64,000 nt of DNA from Candidatus Eremiobacteraceae bacterium (GCA_035295225.1 DATGJI010000025.1:1-64000), one strand, 5' to 3'; shown: positions 24,790 through 34,052, counted from the stretch's first letter. The notes: a model not told the origin generated them from the letters alone. Made by a program: numbers and translations.

Positions 24790-26618
24790 GTCCCTTGGGT
24801 CACGTGAGCCACGGCCGCGCGAATCCGTTCGTGCGGAATTTCTGCATCATCGCGCACATCGATCACGGCAAGACGACGCTCTCCGACCGTCTTCTCGAGA
24901 TGACGGGAACGCTCGCGAGCCGCGAGATGGAAGAGCAAGTGCTCGACTCGATGGATCTCGAGCGGGAACGCGGCATCACGATCAAGGCACATCCGGTCAC
25001 GCTGAACTACCAAGCGGACGACGGCAACGTCTACGATCTGAATCTCATCGACACGCCGGGGCATGTGGATTTCTCGTACGAAGTGTCGCGGTCGCTCTCC
25101 GCGTGCGAAGGCGCGCTTCTCGTGATCGATGCCGCCCAAGGCATCGAAGCGCAGACGCTCGCGAACTTCTATCTCGCCACGGAGGCGAAGCTCGAGATAA
25201 TCCCGGTCATCAACAAAATCGACCTTCCGGCGGCTGATCCAGATGCGGTGATCCGCGACGTCGAGGATACGCTGCTCATCGAAAAGGAGCGCTGCATCAA
25301 GGCGTCCGCCAAAGAGGGCGTCGGGATCAAGGAGATCCTAGAGGCGATCGTCCGCCTCGTCCCGGCTCCGGTCGGCAACCCCGATCGGCTCCGAGCTTTG
25401 GTGTTCGATTCGTTCTTCGACTCGTATCGAGGCGTGATTCTTTACGTACGGGTCGTGGATGGCGCGCTCGAGCAGGGCACGCGCATCCGCTCGATGGCGG
25501 GCGACACGATTTTCGAAGTGCTCGAGGTGGGGACGTTCAGGCCGCGCATGGTGATGTCGAAGCGCCTTGGGATCGGCGACGTGGGCTACGTCATCGCGAA
25601 CATCAAGGCCGTTTCTGATATCGGCGTGGGCGACACGTTGACCGGTGCCGACGCGCCTGCGCACGTGCCGCTGCCCGGCTACCGCAAAGTCACGCCGATG
25701 GTCTACTGCGGGCTGTATCCGAATGAAGGCGACGACTACGGCGATCTGCGCGATGCGCTAGAGAAGCTGAAGCTCAACGACGCCGCGCTCTCGTTCGAGC
25801 CGGAGTCTTCCATGGCGCTCGGGTTCGGGTTCCGCTGCGGATTCTTGGGTCTGCTGCACATGGAGATCGTGCAAGAGCGGCTGGAGCGCGAGTACGATCT
25901 ATCCTTGATCGCGACATCGCCGTCCGTCGTCTATCACGTGCTCACCACCGCCGGCGAACATCTCTCGATCGACAATCCGGCGAAGCTGCCGCCCCTGCCG
26001 ACCATCGCGATCATGGAAGAGCCCTACGTCAAGGCGTCGATCATCACGCCTGCGGAATATATCGGCGCGATCATGGATCTGTGCCAATCGCGGCGCGGCA
26101 CGATGATCTCGATGGATTATATCTCTCCTTTGCGCGTGATCTTCGTCTACGAATTGCCGTTGGCCGAGGTGATCGTCGATTTCTTCGATCAGTTGAAATC
26201 GCGGACCAAGGGTTACGCTTCCATGGACTACGAGGTCATTGGCTACAAGCCGGGCGATCTCGTAAAGCTGGACATCCTGTTGAATGCGGAGTCCGTTGAC
26301 GCGCTTTCTTTTATCGTGCATCGCGACAATGCGCCGTCGTGGGGGCGGCAGCTCACCGAACGGTTACGGGAGGTCATCCCGCGCCAGATGTTCGACGTGC
26401 CGATCCAAGCGGCGATCGGCAACAAGATCGTGGCGCGTGAGACGGTCAAAGCGATGCGCAAGAACGTGCTTGCCAAGTGCTACGGCGGCGACATCAGCCG
26501 CAAGCGCAAGCTGCTCGAGAAGCAGAAAGAAGGTAAGAAGCGCATGAAGCAAGTCGGCAACGTCGAGCTGCCGCAAGAGGCGTTCATGGCCGTGCTGAAG
26601 CTGGAGCGCGGACTTTAA
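24774..26618 (+). CDS. lepA: Elongation factor 4 (LepA)
   Basis: A 614-residue translational GTPase. G motifs are intact: AHIDHGKTT (G1), the RGITIK switch (G2), DTPGHVDF (G3), NKIDLP (G4) and SAKEG (G5). EF-G-like domains and the LepA-specific C-terminal domain ([33 protein letters not shown]) follow. LepA acts on stalled or misassembled ribosomes. ATG 24774 overlaps yggT. GTG 24804 would trim ten residues and is equally compatible with the family. The annotated frame continues upstream to 24492, but that part does not belong to LepA. Confidence 0.96.
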   Translation: MSHRLSPLGHVSHGRANPFVRNFCIIAHIDHGKTTLSDRLLEMTGTLASREMEEQVLDSMDLERERGITIKAHPVTLNYQADDGNVYDLNLIDTPGHVDFSYEVSRSLSACEGALLVIDAAQGIEAQTLANFYLATEAKLEIIPVINKIDLPAADPDAVIRDVEDTLLIEKERCIKASAKEGVGIKEILEAIVRLVPAPVGNPDRLRALVFDSFFDSYRGVILYVRVVDGALEQGTRIRSMAGDTIFEVLEVGTFRPRMVMSKRLGIGDVGYVIANIKAVSDIGVGDTLTGADAPAHVPLPGYRKVTPMVYCGLYPNEGDDYGDLRDALEKLKLNDAALSFEPESSMALGFGFRCGFLGLLHMEIVQERLEREYDLSLIATSPSVVYHVLTTAGEHLSIDNPAKLPPLPTIAIMEEPYVKASIITPAEYIGAIMDLCQSRRGTMISMDYISPLRVIFVYELPLAEVIVDFFDQLKSRTKGYASMDYEVIGYKPGDLVKLDILLNAESVDALSFIVHRDNAPSWGRQLTERLREVIPRQMFDVPIQAAIGNKIVARETVKAMRKNVLAKCYGGDISRKRKLLEKQKEGKKRMKQVGNVELPQEAFMAVLKLERGL

Positions 26619-26620
26619 AG

Positions 26621-27220
26621 GTGTTCCTCGATCGCGACGCCATCGTGACCGTCGCGACCGGGAATGCCGGCAAATTGCGCGAGCTTCTGCGCTTGTGGGG
26701 CGCTGCGCCGCCTGTGTTGGCCGCCCCGGGTCCTTCGTATGTTGAGGTGGCCGAGACGGGAGCGACTTACGAAGACAACGCGCTGCTGAAAGCGGTCGCG
26801 CTTTCGGAGCGTATCGGCGCGCCGGCGCTTGCCGATGATTCCGGCATTGAAGTGGAAGCGCTTGGCTGGGGCCCGGGCGTTTTGTCGGCCCGCTCGCCAT
26901 CTCCTGAATCCTCATGGCAGGAGCGCAATGCGCACATCATCGCGGCGTGTGATGCGTTCGGCGATTCTTTTCGCCGAGCGCGCTTCGTCTGCGTCTGCGC
27001 GCTGGTCGTGCCGGGTTTTTCGCCGCTCTTCGCGCGCGGCGAAGTCGAGGGGTCTATCGCGCGCGCGCCGGCCGGCGATGCTGGATTCGGTTATGACCCG
27101 ATCTTCGTCTACCCACCTTTTGGTTCGACGTTTGCGCAAGCGGGAGAAGAGAAGAAGGATTCGGTCTCGCATCGTGGTCGAGCGGTGCGCGCAATGCGAG
27201 AATTGTTGCGGAACGGCTAA
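26621..27220 (+). CDS. rdgB: RdgB/HAM1 non-canonical purine NTP pyrophosphatase
   Basis: A 199-residue dITP/XTP pyrophosphatase that removes deaminated purine nucleotides. Family motifs: [12 protein letters not shown] (substrate loop), [22 protein letters not shown] (metal site), GFGYDPIF and the closing [11 protein letters not shown] 26621 begins 2 nt after the lepA stop, indicating co-transcription. The segment between the two central motifs is slightly variable but otherwise complete. Confidence 0.93.
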   Translation: MFLDRDAIVTVATGNAGKLRELLRLWGAAPPVLAAPGPSYVEVAETGATYEDNALLKAVALSERIGAPALADDSGIEVEALGWGPGVLSARSPSPESSWQERNAHIIAACDAFGDSFRRARFVCVCALVVPGFSPLFARGEVEGSIARAPAGDAGFGYDPIFVYPPFGSTFAQAGEEKKDSVSHRGRAVRAMRELLRNG

Positions 27221-27290
27221 CGCCGAAATTATTTTGTCTCACGGTCCGCATGACTATTGACTAGCGAACGCTCGTGCGTGATGAGCGGGC

Positions 27291-27791
27291 ATGAAACAAT
27301 TGAGGTTGCCCGTCCTCGAAATTCAATATAAGCGGTGCCCGAATTGCGGTCACATCAAGCCGTGGTCAGCATTCTCGTCGCGTCAGGCTGGGGAGTTTCT
27401 GCCGGTCTCATATTGTCGCACGTGTCAGCGCGCTTACAGTAAAGCTCACTACCAGGCAAATCGAACGACTCATCTTCGCAGGCGATATGAGAACGGTCTG
27501 AAGGAGAGAACCGCGAAGCGGGAATTGATGTGGCGTTACCTGGAGGGTCATCCGTGTGTCGACTGCGGAGAGAGTGACATAGTCGTTTTGGAGTTCGATC
27601 ACGTGCGCGGGCCAAAGCTAGGCGAAATAAGCGTCTGGGTCTATAAGCGCTTTTCGCTTGAACGCTTTAAACGTGAGATAGAGAAATGCGTCGTGCGGTG
27701 CGCAAACTGTCACCGTCGAAAGACAGCCGTCCAACTGAAGTGGAAGGTAGCGACTCGGAGCGGCGCTGAATCATCAAGTTACGGGCGGTAG
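27291..27791 (+). CDS. HNH-like zinc-binding protein overlapping tRNA-Pro
   Basis: A 166-residue protein with two zinc modules: an N-terminal CPNC (16-19) and YCRTC pair, then an HNH-like segment CVDCG, EFDHVRG and CVVRCANCHRRKT. The last resembles HNH endonucleases found singly in chromosomes and phages. It probably binds and may cut DNA. Nuclease activity is not shown. Its base composition is poorer in GC than its neighbours. The last four codons and the stop run into the 5' acceptor strand of tRNA-Pro (27782), so the tRNA supplies the stop codon. Recent acquisition at a tRNA end is possible. Confidence 0.75.
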   Translation: MKQLRLPVLEIQYKRCPNCGHIKPWSAFSSRQAGEFLPVSYCRTCQRAYSKAHYQANRTTHLRRRYENGLKERTAKRELMWRYLEGHPCVDCGESDIVVLEFDHVRGPKLGEISVWVYKRFSLERFKREIEKCVVRCANCHRRKTAVQLKWKVATRSGAESSSYGR

Positions 27792-27854
27792 CTCAGGTGG
27801 TAGAGCGGTGCCTTTGGGAGGCACAGGTCGCACGTTCGATCCGTGTCCGCCCGA
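27782..27854 (+). tRNA. tRNA-Pro (TGG)
   Basis: Acceptor CGGGCGG / CCGCCCG, anticodon stem GTGCC / GGCAC enclosing TTTGGGA (anticodon TGG). CCA is not encoded. Its first 10 nt are also the end of the HNH-like coding sequence. Confidence 0.97.
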
Positions 27855-27903
27855 TCCCAAAAGTTATGCTGGACTGGTCTGACCGCGCCCGAATCAATGT
27901 GGA

Positions 27904-28035
27904 ATGCTTGCCGGGGGCCAGGCAGCCGGATGTCGTGCCGTCCTGACCACCGGCGTCATCGCCGCGTTCCCCATTGTCATTGTCATCTTCTTCGGTTCGC
28001 TTCCGATGGCTGCACTGACGCACGTCAAAACGTGA
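27904..28035 (+). CDS. Possible 43-aa membrane peptide
   Basis: A short ORF between two tRNAs. After about 13 residues it encodes an uninterrupted hydrophobic helix (VLTTGVIAAFPIVIVIFFGSLPM) and a short polar tail. No strong ribosome-binding site is seen. The clean membrane segment is the only support. It may be chance. Confidence 0.25.
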   Translation: MLAGGQAAGCRAVLTTGVIAAFPIVIVIFFGSLPMAALTHVKT

Positions 28036-28077
28036 CGAAGGATTCGCCGAGCACGCAATGGCAACGTTATTGTGCGA

Positions 28078-28151
28078 GCGCCCATAGCTCAGTTGGATAG
28101 AGCACCCGCCTTCTAAGCGGGTTGTCCCGTGTTCGAGTCACGGTGGGCGCG
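28078..28151 (+). tRNA. tRNA-Arg (TCT)
   Basis: Acceptor GCGCCCA / TGGGCGC, anticodon stem CCCGC / GCGGG enclosing CTTCTAA (anticodon TCT, reads AGA/AGG). CCA is not encoded. It lies 10 nt before the aminotransferase gene. Confidence 0.97.
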
Positions 28152-28161
28152 AATTTTTGCT

Positions 28162-29574
28162 GTGGAACATCCGGGAGACGAGTTGGCGACTACCGCGACA
28201 TCGGCAGCGAAACGCGATCGAGAAATTGATCGAACGCGTCTTCGCGCATTGATGCAGAGAGAAGAAGAGCGCTTCGTCGCCGAGCATCCGAAATCGCACG
28301 CGCTCTTCGAACGCGCGAAACGGTCACTGCTCAGCGGCGTGCCCATGCACTGGATGGTGCGCTGGGCCGGCGGATTCCCGGTGTTCGTCGGAGAGGCGCA
28401 CGGCGCGCGTTTTCGCGATGTCGATGGCCACGAGTACCTTGACTTATGCCTCGGCGACACCGGCGCGATGAGCGGACACTCGCCGAAAGCGGTCGTCGAC
28501 GCGGTGGCGCGGCAAGCCGCGCGGGGCATCACGCTCATGCTTCCGACGGAAGATGCACTCTGGGCCGCTGAAGAATTGACACGCAGATTCGGGCTTCCGT
28601 TCTGGCAGTTCTGCCTCACCGCGACCGACGCAAACCGTTTCTCGTTACGATTGGCGCGCGCCATCACGAAGAGACCTTACGTGCTCGTCTTCAACGGCTG
28701 CTATCACGGCACCGTAGATGAGAGCTTCATCGGACTCAAACAAGGCATCCCCGCATCGCGCGCGGGGAACATCGGGCCGGCTATAGATCCCATCCTGACA
28801 ACCAAAGTTGTGGAGTTCAACGATCTCGACGCCCTCGAAAAAGCGCTCGCGCCTGGGGACGTGGCGTGCGTTCTCGCTGAACCCGCGCTCACGAACGTCG
28901 GCATCGTCTTGCCGCAGCCCGGCTTCCACCAGGGACTGCGCGAGATAACGCGCCGCACTGGAACGCTGCTCATCATCGACGAGACGCATACGATCTGCGC
29001 GGGTCCAGGCGGTTCTACGCGCGCCGACTCGCTCGATCCCGACTTCCTCGTGATCGGCAAGACGATCGCAGGCGGCGTGCCGGCTGCGGCTTACGGCTTC
29101 ACCCCCGAGGCCGCACAGAAGATCGAAGCGCTGATCGAGAGCGACTCGAGCGATAGCGGCGGGATCGGCGGAACGCTCGCGGCAAACGCGCTCTCCCTCG
29201 CCGCCGTGCGCGCCACGCTCGAACACGTGCTGACGGACCAAGCCTTCGACCAGATGATCGCGAACGGCAAGCGATTCGCAGACGGCGTTCAGAACGCGAT
29301 CGACAAGGCGGCGGGCCTTGCGTGGCACGTCACGCGCCTCGGCTGCCGTGCAGAATATCTCTTCAGGGCCGCGCCGCCGCGCAATGGCGGAGAAGCACAA
29401 GCGGCCGGTGACGCCGAACTTGACCGCTTCATGCACCTCTACGCCTTGAACCGCCGCATCGTGTTGACGCCTTTCCATATGATGGCCTTGATGTCGCCCG
29501 CCACGACCGCCGACGACGTCGACGAGCACACGCGCGTCTTCGAGTCGGCGATCGCGGAACTTGTGGCACAATGA
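28162..29574 (+). CDS. Class III (GSA-like) PLP aminotransferase
   Basis: A 470-residue fold-type I PLP enzyme close to glutamate-1-semialdehyde aminomutase-like transaminases. Visible are GVPMHWMVRWAGGFPVFV, CLGDTGAMSGHSP, the PLP-ribbon FNGCYHGTVD, the Asp of IIDETHT and the Schiff-base lysine in VIGKTIAGG (Lys300). True HemL carries GGxxP-type motifs only partly seen here, so an amino-acid or amine transaminase is more likely. GTG 28162 is chosen because ATG-like starts upstream lie inside tRNA-Arg. It heads the transaminase-deoC-ALDH operon, 19 nt before deoC. Confidence 0.85.
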   Translation: MEHPGDELATTATSAAKRDREIDRTRLRALMQREEERFVAEHPKSHALFERAKRSLLSGVPMHWMVRWAGGFPVFVGEAHGARFRDVDGHEYLDLCLGDTGAMSGHSPKAVVDAVARQAARGITLMLPTEDALWAAEELTRRFGLPFWQFCLTATDANRFSLRLARAITKRPYVLVFNGCYHGTVDESFIGLKQGIPASRAGNIGPAIDPILTTKVVEFNDLDALEKALAPGDVACVLAEPALTNVGIVLPQPGFHQGLREITRRTGTLLIIDETHTICAGPGGSTRADSLDPDFLVIGKTIAGGVPAAAYGFTPEAAQKIEALIESDSSDSGGIGGTLAANALSLAAVRATLEHVLTDQAFDQMIANGKRFADGVQNAIDKAAGLAWHVTRLGCRAEYLFRAAPPRNGGEAQAAGDAELDRFMHLYALNRRIVLTPFHMMALMSPATTADDVDEHTRVFESAIAELVAQ

Positions 29575-29593
29575 CGGGCGAAATAACACCGGC

Positions 29594-30469
29594 ATGATGA
29601 CCGTTGATGCCGTCGGCCTCGAAGAACGCGCCGCGGACCTGGCCAAGCGAAGCATCAAAAAGCATGCGAAGATCCAAGGTCTGCGCATTGCGATCGGCTG
29701 CATCGACCTCACGACGCTCGAGGGCAAGGACACGCCAGGACGCGTCGCACAGCTCTGCCGCAAGGCCCTGACGCCGGACGCGCGGGATCTCTCGCTGCCG
29801 CACGTCGCAGCCGTCTGCGTCTACCCATCACTCGTCGGCACAGCGAAAAAAGCTTTGCAAGGCGCAGAGGTCAAGGTGGCTTCCGTCGCGACCGCCTTCC
29901 CATCGGGGCAATCCAGCATCGCGGTCAAGCTCGAAGAGACGAAAGAAGCGGTCGCCGACGGCGCCGACGAGATCGACATGGTGATCGACCGCGGCGCATT
30001 TCATGCCGGCCGCTATCGCGACGTCCGCAGCGAGATCGAAGACGTGAAACGCGCGTGCGGGCCCGCGGCGCTCAAGGTCATTCTCGAAACTGGCGAACTC
30101 GGGACCTACGACAACGTCAGACGGGCTTCCGAGCTGGCGATGGAAGCTGGCGCGGACTTCATCAAGACGTCCACCGGCAAAATCGCACCGGCCGCGACGC
30201 TGCCGGTGGCGCTCGTCATGCTGCACGCGGCGCGCGACTTCGAGCGGCGCACCGGCCGGCGCGTCGGCGTGAAAGTCGCGGGCGGCATCCGCACGGCAAA
30301 GCAGGCGCTGCAATATCTGGTGATCGTCAAGGAGACATGCGGCGACGACTGGCTCTCTCCGGCGTGGTTTCGCATCGGCGCCAGTTCTTTGCTCAACGAC
30401 ATCCTCATGCAGCTTTGGAAGGAACGCACGGGCGCGTATCAATCAGATGAATACTTCACAAAAGACTAG
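29594..30469 (+). CDS. deoC: Deoxyribose-phosphate aldolase
   Basis: A 291-residue class I aldolase that splits 2-deoxyribose-5-phosphate into acetaldehyde and glyceraldehyde-3-phosphate. The Schiff-base lysine is K191 in DFIKTSTGK, with the partner K161 in ALKVILETGEL and the core GADEIDMVID. It is of the longer 290-residue type. Paired ATG codons at 29594/29597 give the start. The next two genes encode aldehyde dehydrogenase-like proteins, suited to using the acetaldehyde. With cdd this suggests deoxynucleoside catabolism, but no phosphopentomutase or phosphorylase gene is in the window. Confidence 0.94.
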   Translation: MMTVDAVGLEERAADLAKRSIKKHAKIQGLRIAIGCIDLTTLEGKDTPGRVAQLCRKALTPDARDLSLPHVAAVCVYPSLVGTAKKALQGAEVKVASVATAFPSGQSSIAVKLEETKEAVADGADEIDMVIDRGAFHAGRYRDVRSEIEDVKRACGPAALKVILETGELGTYDNVRRASELAMEAGADFIKTSTGKIAPAATLPVALVMLHAARDFERRTGRRVGVKVAGGIRTAKQALQYLVIVKETCGDDWLSPAWFRIGASSLLNDILMQLWKERTGAYQSDEYFTKD

Positions 30470-30538
30470 AGGCCGCAAGACTTGACGCAAGCGAGGAAGA
30501 CCAAAACGGCGATCCGTCCGGCGAATGGCAGGCTTGCG

Positions 30539-32008
30539 ATGACCGCGCCTTCGGACCTCGCGCGCCTCGACGCGTGGGAATATGCACCGGCCCCGGAAGC
30601 GCGCGATTACCTTGCGATTAAGCCCCGCTACGAGCTCTTCGTCGGCGGGCGATGGCAGAAGCCCAAAAGCGGCCGCCACTTCGCCACCATCAATCCCGCG
30701 ACCGAAGAGACGCTCGCCGAAGTCGCTCAGGCGGACGCGGCCGATGTCGATCGCGCGGTTGCCGCCGCTCGAACGGCATACGAGAAATACTGGCGACGCT
30801 GCCCGCCCGCGCATCGTGCAAAATACCTCTTCCGCATCGCCCGTGCTATCGCAGAACGCAGTCGCGAACTCGCCGTCTTGGAATCAGTCGACGGCGGCAA
30901 GCCGATCAAAGAGGCGCGCGATTTTGACGTGCCCCTTGCCGCGCAGCATTTCTTCTATTATGCCGGCTGGGCGGATAAACTCGAGTGGGCGTTTCCAAAC
31001 ACAAATCCGAGGCCGCTCGGCGTCGCCGCCCAGATCATCCCGTGGAATTTTCCGCTGCTCATGGCCGCATGGAAGATCGCGCCGGCGCTGGCGTGCGGCA
31101 ACACCGTCGTGCTCAAACCCGCGGAGACCACGCCGCTCACGGCGCTCAGACTGGCGGAGATCATCGAGCAAGCCGATCTTCCACCGGGCGTCGTGAACAT
31201 CATCACCGGTGCGGGCGCCACGGGCGCGGCGCTCGCGGGCCATCGCGGCGTGGACAAAGTGGCGTTCACCGGCTCGACGGAAGTGGGCAAAGAGATCGCC
31301 CGCGCGTGCGCGGGCACAGGCAAGCGGCTCACGCTCGAACTCGGGGGCAAAGCGGCGAACATCGTCTTCGATGACGCGCCGCTCGAACAAGCAGTCGAGG
31401 GTATCGTCAACGGCATATTTTTCAACCAAGGCCACGTCTGCTGCGCTGGATCGCGCCTGCTCGTACAAGAATCCGTCCACGATGTCGTGGCCGAATTGCT
31501 CCACCGGCGAATGCAGACGCTGCGCGTCGGTGATCCGCTCGACAAGAACACCGACATCGGCGCGATCAATTCCGCCGCTCAGCTCTCGAAGATCGAAGAG
31601 CTCGTGCGATCAGGAGACGACGACGGCTGCTCGCGCTTTCAGACAGAATGCGACTTGCCGGCGCGCGGCTTCTGGTATCGGCCCACGTTTTTCACCGGCG
31701 TCTCGATGTCGCACCGCATCGCGCAGGAGGAGATTTTCGGCCCAGTGCTCTCCGTGCTGACATTCCGCACGCCCGACGAAGCGGTGGAGAAGGCGAACAA
31801 CACCCCGTACGGACTTTCCGCAGGCGTGTGGACGGACAAGGGGAGCAAGAACTTCAAGATCGCGTCGCAGCTGCGGGCGGGCGTGGTCTGGTCGAACACG
31901 TTCAACAAGTTCGACCCGTCGTCACCGTTCGGGGGCTATCGCGAGAGCGGCTTCGGGCGCGAAGGCGGGATACACGGTCTGCTTCCCTATATCGAGGCGA
32001 GACCATGA
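30539..32008 (+). CDS. NAD(P)-dependent aldehyde dehydrogenase
   Basis: A full-length ALDH (489 residues from ATG 30539, 508 from TTG 30482). Cofactor and catalytic elements are intact: IIPWNFPLLM, KPAETTPL, FTGSTEVGKE, the general-base Glu in LELGGK and the nucleophilic Cys in NQGHVCCAGSR (about residue 301), then EEIFGPVLSV. Just after deoC, the natural substrate may be acetaldehyde, giving acetate or acetyl-CoA. Substrate is inferred from context only. The stop overlaps the ATG of the shortened homologue downstream. Confidence 0.92.
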   Translation: MTAPSDLARLDAWEYAPAPEARDYLAIKPRYELFVGGRWQKPKSGRHFATINPATEETLAEVAQADAADVDRAVAAARTAYEKYWRRCPPAHRAKYLFRIARAIAERSRELAVLESVDGGKPIKEARDFDVPLAAQHFFYYAGWADKLEWAFPNTNPRPLGVAAQIIPWNFPLLMAAWKIAPALACGNTVVLKPAETTPLTALRLAEIIEQADLPPGVVNIITGAGATGAALAGHRGVDKVAFTGSTEVGKEIARACAGTGKRLTLELGGKAANIVFDDAPLEQAVEGIVNGIFFNQGHVCCAGSRLLVQESVHDVVAELLHRRMQTLRVGDPLDKNTDIGAINSAAQLSKIEELVRSGDDDGCSRFQTECDLPARGFWYRPTFFTGVSMSHRIAQEEIFGPVLSVLTFRTPDEAVEKANNTPYGLSAGVWTDKGSKNFKIASQLRAGVVWSNTFNKFDPSSPFGGYRESGFGREGGIHGLLPYIEARP

Positions 32009-32862
32009 CGTCGCGCGTCGCTGTCCGCAAGACGCTCAAGCTCTACATCGCCGGCGCGTTCGTGCGCTCGGAGTCGGGTCGAACGATCGCCGTTCGGGGC
32101 GCTGATGAATCCGTCAATGTCGCGCTCGCGAGCCGCAAGGACGTGCGGGATGCCGTTCGGGCGGCGCGCGGTGCATGGCCAGCCTGGCGCGACCGCAGCG
32201 CTTACAATCGCGGGCAGATCCTCTACCGGTTGGCTGAGATGATGGAATCGCGCCGGGCTCAGTTGATCGACGCATGCCGCGCGGCCGGATTGACCGCGCG
32301 CGTCTCTGAGAAGGATGTAGACGAGGCGATCGACGCGACGTGCTGGTACGCCGGTCTCAGTGACAAAATCGAGCAGATCTTTTCGACAAAAAACCCGGTG
32401 AGCGGCCCGCATTTCAATGTCAGCACGCCCGAGTCTACGGGTGTTGTCGGCGTCGTCGCTCCCAACGCGCGCGGCATCGCGGGGCTGATCGCCGCGGTCG
32501 TACCACCGCTCTGCGGCGGTAACGCGGTGGTATGCCTAGCGTCAGACGCCGACCCGTTCGGCGCGGTCGCGCTGGCTGAATCGGCCGCGACGTCCGATTT
32601 TCCCGCGGGCGTCCTCAACATACTGACCGGCAGGCGATCTGCGACCGCACCGCATCTCGCTGCGCACATGGACGTCAACGCACTCGGCCTTTGGGACTGC
32701 GCGTCGCAAGAGCGCCGGGAATTGGACATCGCAGCCAGCGCGAACGTGAAGCGAGTCGCGGGCTACGGCGCAGCCGATCGATCGGTCGCGCAGATGCGCA
32801 ACCCATATCATGTCGTCGATTTTCTCGAGATCAAGACGACATGGCATCCGGCCGGACTGTAG
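32005..32862 (+). CDS. Half-length ALDH-like protein
   Basis: A 285-residue relative of aldehyde dehydrogenases that keeps the first cofactor-binding half (LYIAGAFVRSESGR, WRDRSAYNRGQILYRLAEMME, GVVGVVAPNARGIAGLI, FPAGVLNILTG). It ends where a normal ALDH would carry the ELGGK Glu and catalytic Cys. The terminal 70 residues diverge and finish MRNPYHVVDFLEIKTTWHP. It overlaps the complete ALDH gene by 4 nt, so the products are made together. It is probably a non-catalytic partner subunit or regulator. No frameshift is visible that would restore a longer product. Confidence 0.85.
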   Translation: MTSRVAVRKTLKLYIAGAFVRSESGRTIAVRGADESVNVALASRKDVRDAVRAARGAWPAWRDRSAYNRGQILYRLAEMMESRRAQLIDACRAAGLTARVSEKDVDEAIDATCWYAGLSDKIEQIFSTKNPVSGPHFNVSTPESTGVVGVVAPNARGIAGLIAAVVPPLCGGNAVVCLASDADPFGAVALAESAATSDFPAGVLNILTGRRSATAPHLAAHMDVNALGLWDCASQERRELDIAASANVKRVAGYGAADRSVAQMRNPYHVVDFLEIKTTWHPAGL

Positions 32863-32898
32863 GGCGTCTCGCGCGGCGCGCCGAAACGGCGCATACGC

Positions 32899-32976
32899 GG
32901 TGAGTGTAGCTCATTTGGTTAGAGCGCCGGTCTGTGGCACCGGAGGTAGGGGGTTCAACTCCCCTCACTCACCCCA
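32899..32976 (+). tRNA. tRNA-His (GTG)
   Basis: The extra G-1 (32899) is paired with discriminator C. Acceptor GTGAGTG / CACTCAC, anticodon stem CCGGT / ACCGG enclosing CTGTGGC (anticodon GTG). CCA is encoded (32974-32976). Confidence 0.97.
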
Positions 32977-33014
32977 CGCGCTTGCTGCTGCCCTCACGGC
33001 GATCGCCTCGTCGA

Positions 33015-33086
33015 GCCCCGTTAGCTCAACGGTAGAGCATCCGGCTTTTAACCGGGTGGTTCCGAGTTCGAATCTCGGGCGGGGCA
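33015..33086 (+). tRNA. tRNA-Lys (TTT)
   Basis: Acceptor GCCCCGT / GCGGGGC, anticodon stem TCCGG / CCGGG enclosing CTTTTAA (anticodon TTT). CCA is not encoded. Confidence 0.96.
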
Positions 33087-33133
33087 CATTCACTTGTCAT
33101 GGCGACCTGATTTCGATATAATCTTTCGCGCAT

Positions 33134-33209
33134 GCGTCGTTAGCTCAATTGGTAGAGCAGCAGACTCTTAATCTGTTGGTTGGGGGTTCGATTCCCTCAC
33201 GACGCACCA
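33134..33209 (+). tRNA. tRNA-Lys (CTT)
   Basis: Acceptor GCGTCGT / ACGACGC, anticodon stem GCAGA / TCTGT enclosing CTCTTAA (anticodon CTT, reads AAG). CCA is encoded (33207-33209). Confidence 0.97.
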
Positions 33210-33299
33210 TCGCACAAACGGTTCGACCCGCATCACATCACGCGTCGGCCGTCGGAGGCGGAAGGACTCCCGCCCCGCCCGCGAAAACGCGCAATCGTC

Positions 33300-33758
33300 A
33301 TGGATCGTAGAGGACTCGGACTGCTCGGCGCGTTCGCTCTGGGCGCTGCCGCGGGCGTCATCGCTTCCCCACCTTCGGCACGTTTCGCACTGACGGTACG
33401 CGTCCGCGAGCGCAGCGCGCAGCTGATCGATCTCGCCCGCGAGCGAATGGCGAATTGGGCCGCGGCCTATCCAGACCTGTTCGATTCGATCGCAGACATG
33501 AGCACTGCGCTGCTGCAGGCGATCCGCATGCCGTGGAGCGACAGCCCGACCGAGCGCTTGAAGTCCGCGTTCGCAGCGCACGTCTCACTCAGCCAGCGCG
33601 CGATTTGGGTGGACGCGTTCGGCTCCACGCTCTTGCTGCATGGTCTCGTCGAAGACGATGAGGAATGGCGGCACGCCGATATGCTCGCGCGCCAGATGTC
33701 GCCCGACGGATCCGTCCGCAATCTGCTGCAAGTCCGGCGCGCAGCGGAAACCGAATAG
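33300..33758 (+). CDS. Membrane-anchored BON-like protein
   Basis: A 152-residue protein. Residues 5-22 (LGLLGAFALGAAAGVIAS) form a signal anchor. The middle is helical. The C-terminus (RAIWVDAFGSTLLLHGLVEDDEEWRHADMLARQ, ending VRNLLQVR) has the strand-G-x-V-x-x-x-x-E pattern of a BON domain, which binds membranes. ATG 33300 is chosen. An in-frame extension to 33180 lies partly within tRNA-Lys(CTT). A role in envelope stability is inferred from the domain only. Confidence 0.75.
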   Translation: MDRRGLGLLGAFALGAAAGVIASPPSARFALTVRVRERSAQLIDLARERMANWAAAYPDLFDSIADMSTALLQAIRMPWSDSPTERLKSAFAAHVSLSQRAIWVDAFGSTLLLHGLVEDDEEWRHADMLARQMSPDGSVRNLLQVRRAAETE

Positions 33759-34033
33759 TGCGGGGTCTGCGGCTCCGCTACCGACGCGACATCGACTGCA
33801 CGGGATTGGAATGCCACATCCGCTTAGCAGGCGAAGGCGAGACGTCGGATGCGGTAAACCCGGACGGCAGCGCCGTCGCGACGCCCGGTTTCAACTTTCA
33901 AAATTCGAGCTTCGAGCTGACCTGTGCGTCCGGTCACCAGACGATCGTCTATTTTCCAAAGGACGTGATGTTGCTCAAGAGCGTCGCCGACAGCGGAGAT
34001 AAGACCGGTCCGCCAGCGGTCTTGCGGCACTAA
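33758..34033 (+). CDS. Small hypothetical protein, 91 aa
   Basis: I do not recognise this 91-residue protein. It has three cysteines (DCTGLEC near residue 13 and ELTCASG near residue 58) and the strand-rich segment HQTIVYFPKDVMLL. GTG 33758 overlaps the last base of the BON gene's stop, implying coupling. A longer frame reaching back to 33665 lies within that gene. The Cys-X4-C plus a single later Cys could be structural. No function is proposed. Confidence 0.5.
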   Translation: MRGLRLRYRRDIDCTGLECHIRLAGEGETSDAVNPDGSAVATPGFNFQNSSFELTCASGHQTIVYFPKDVMLLKSVADSGDKTGPPAVLRH

Positions 34034-34052
34034 CCGCGGCTTCTTTTTGTTT

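Noticed and set aside
28129-28161. Upstream start of the aminotransferase at 28129
   Set aside because: It would lie inside tRNA-Arg(TCT). The GTG at 28162 begins after the tRNA.
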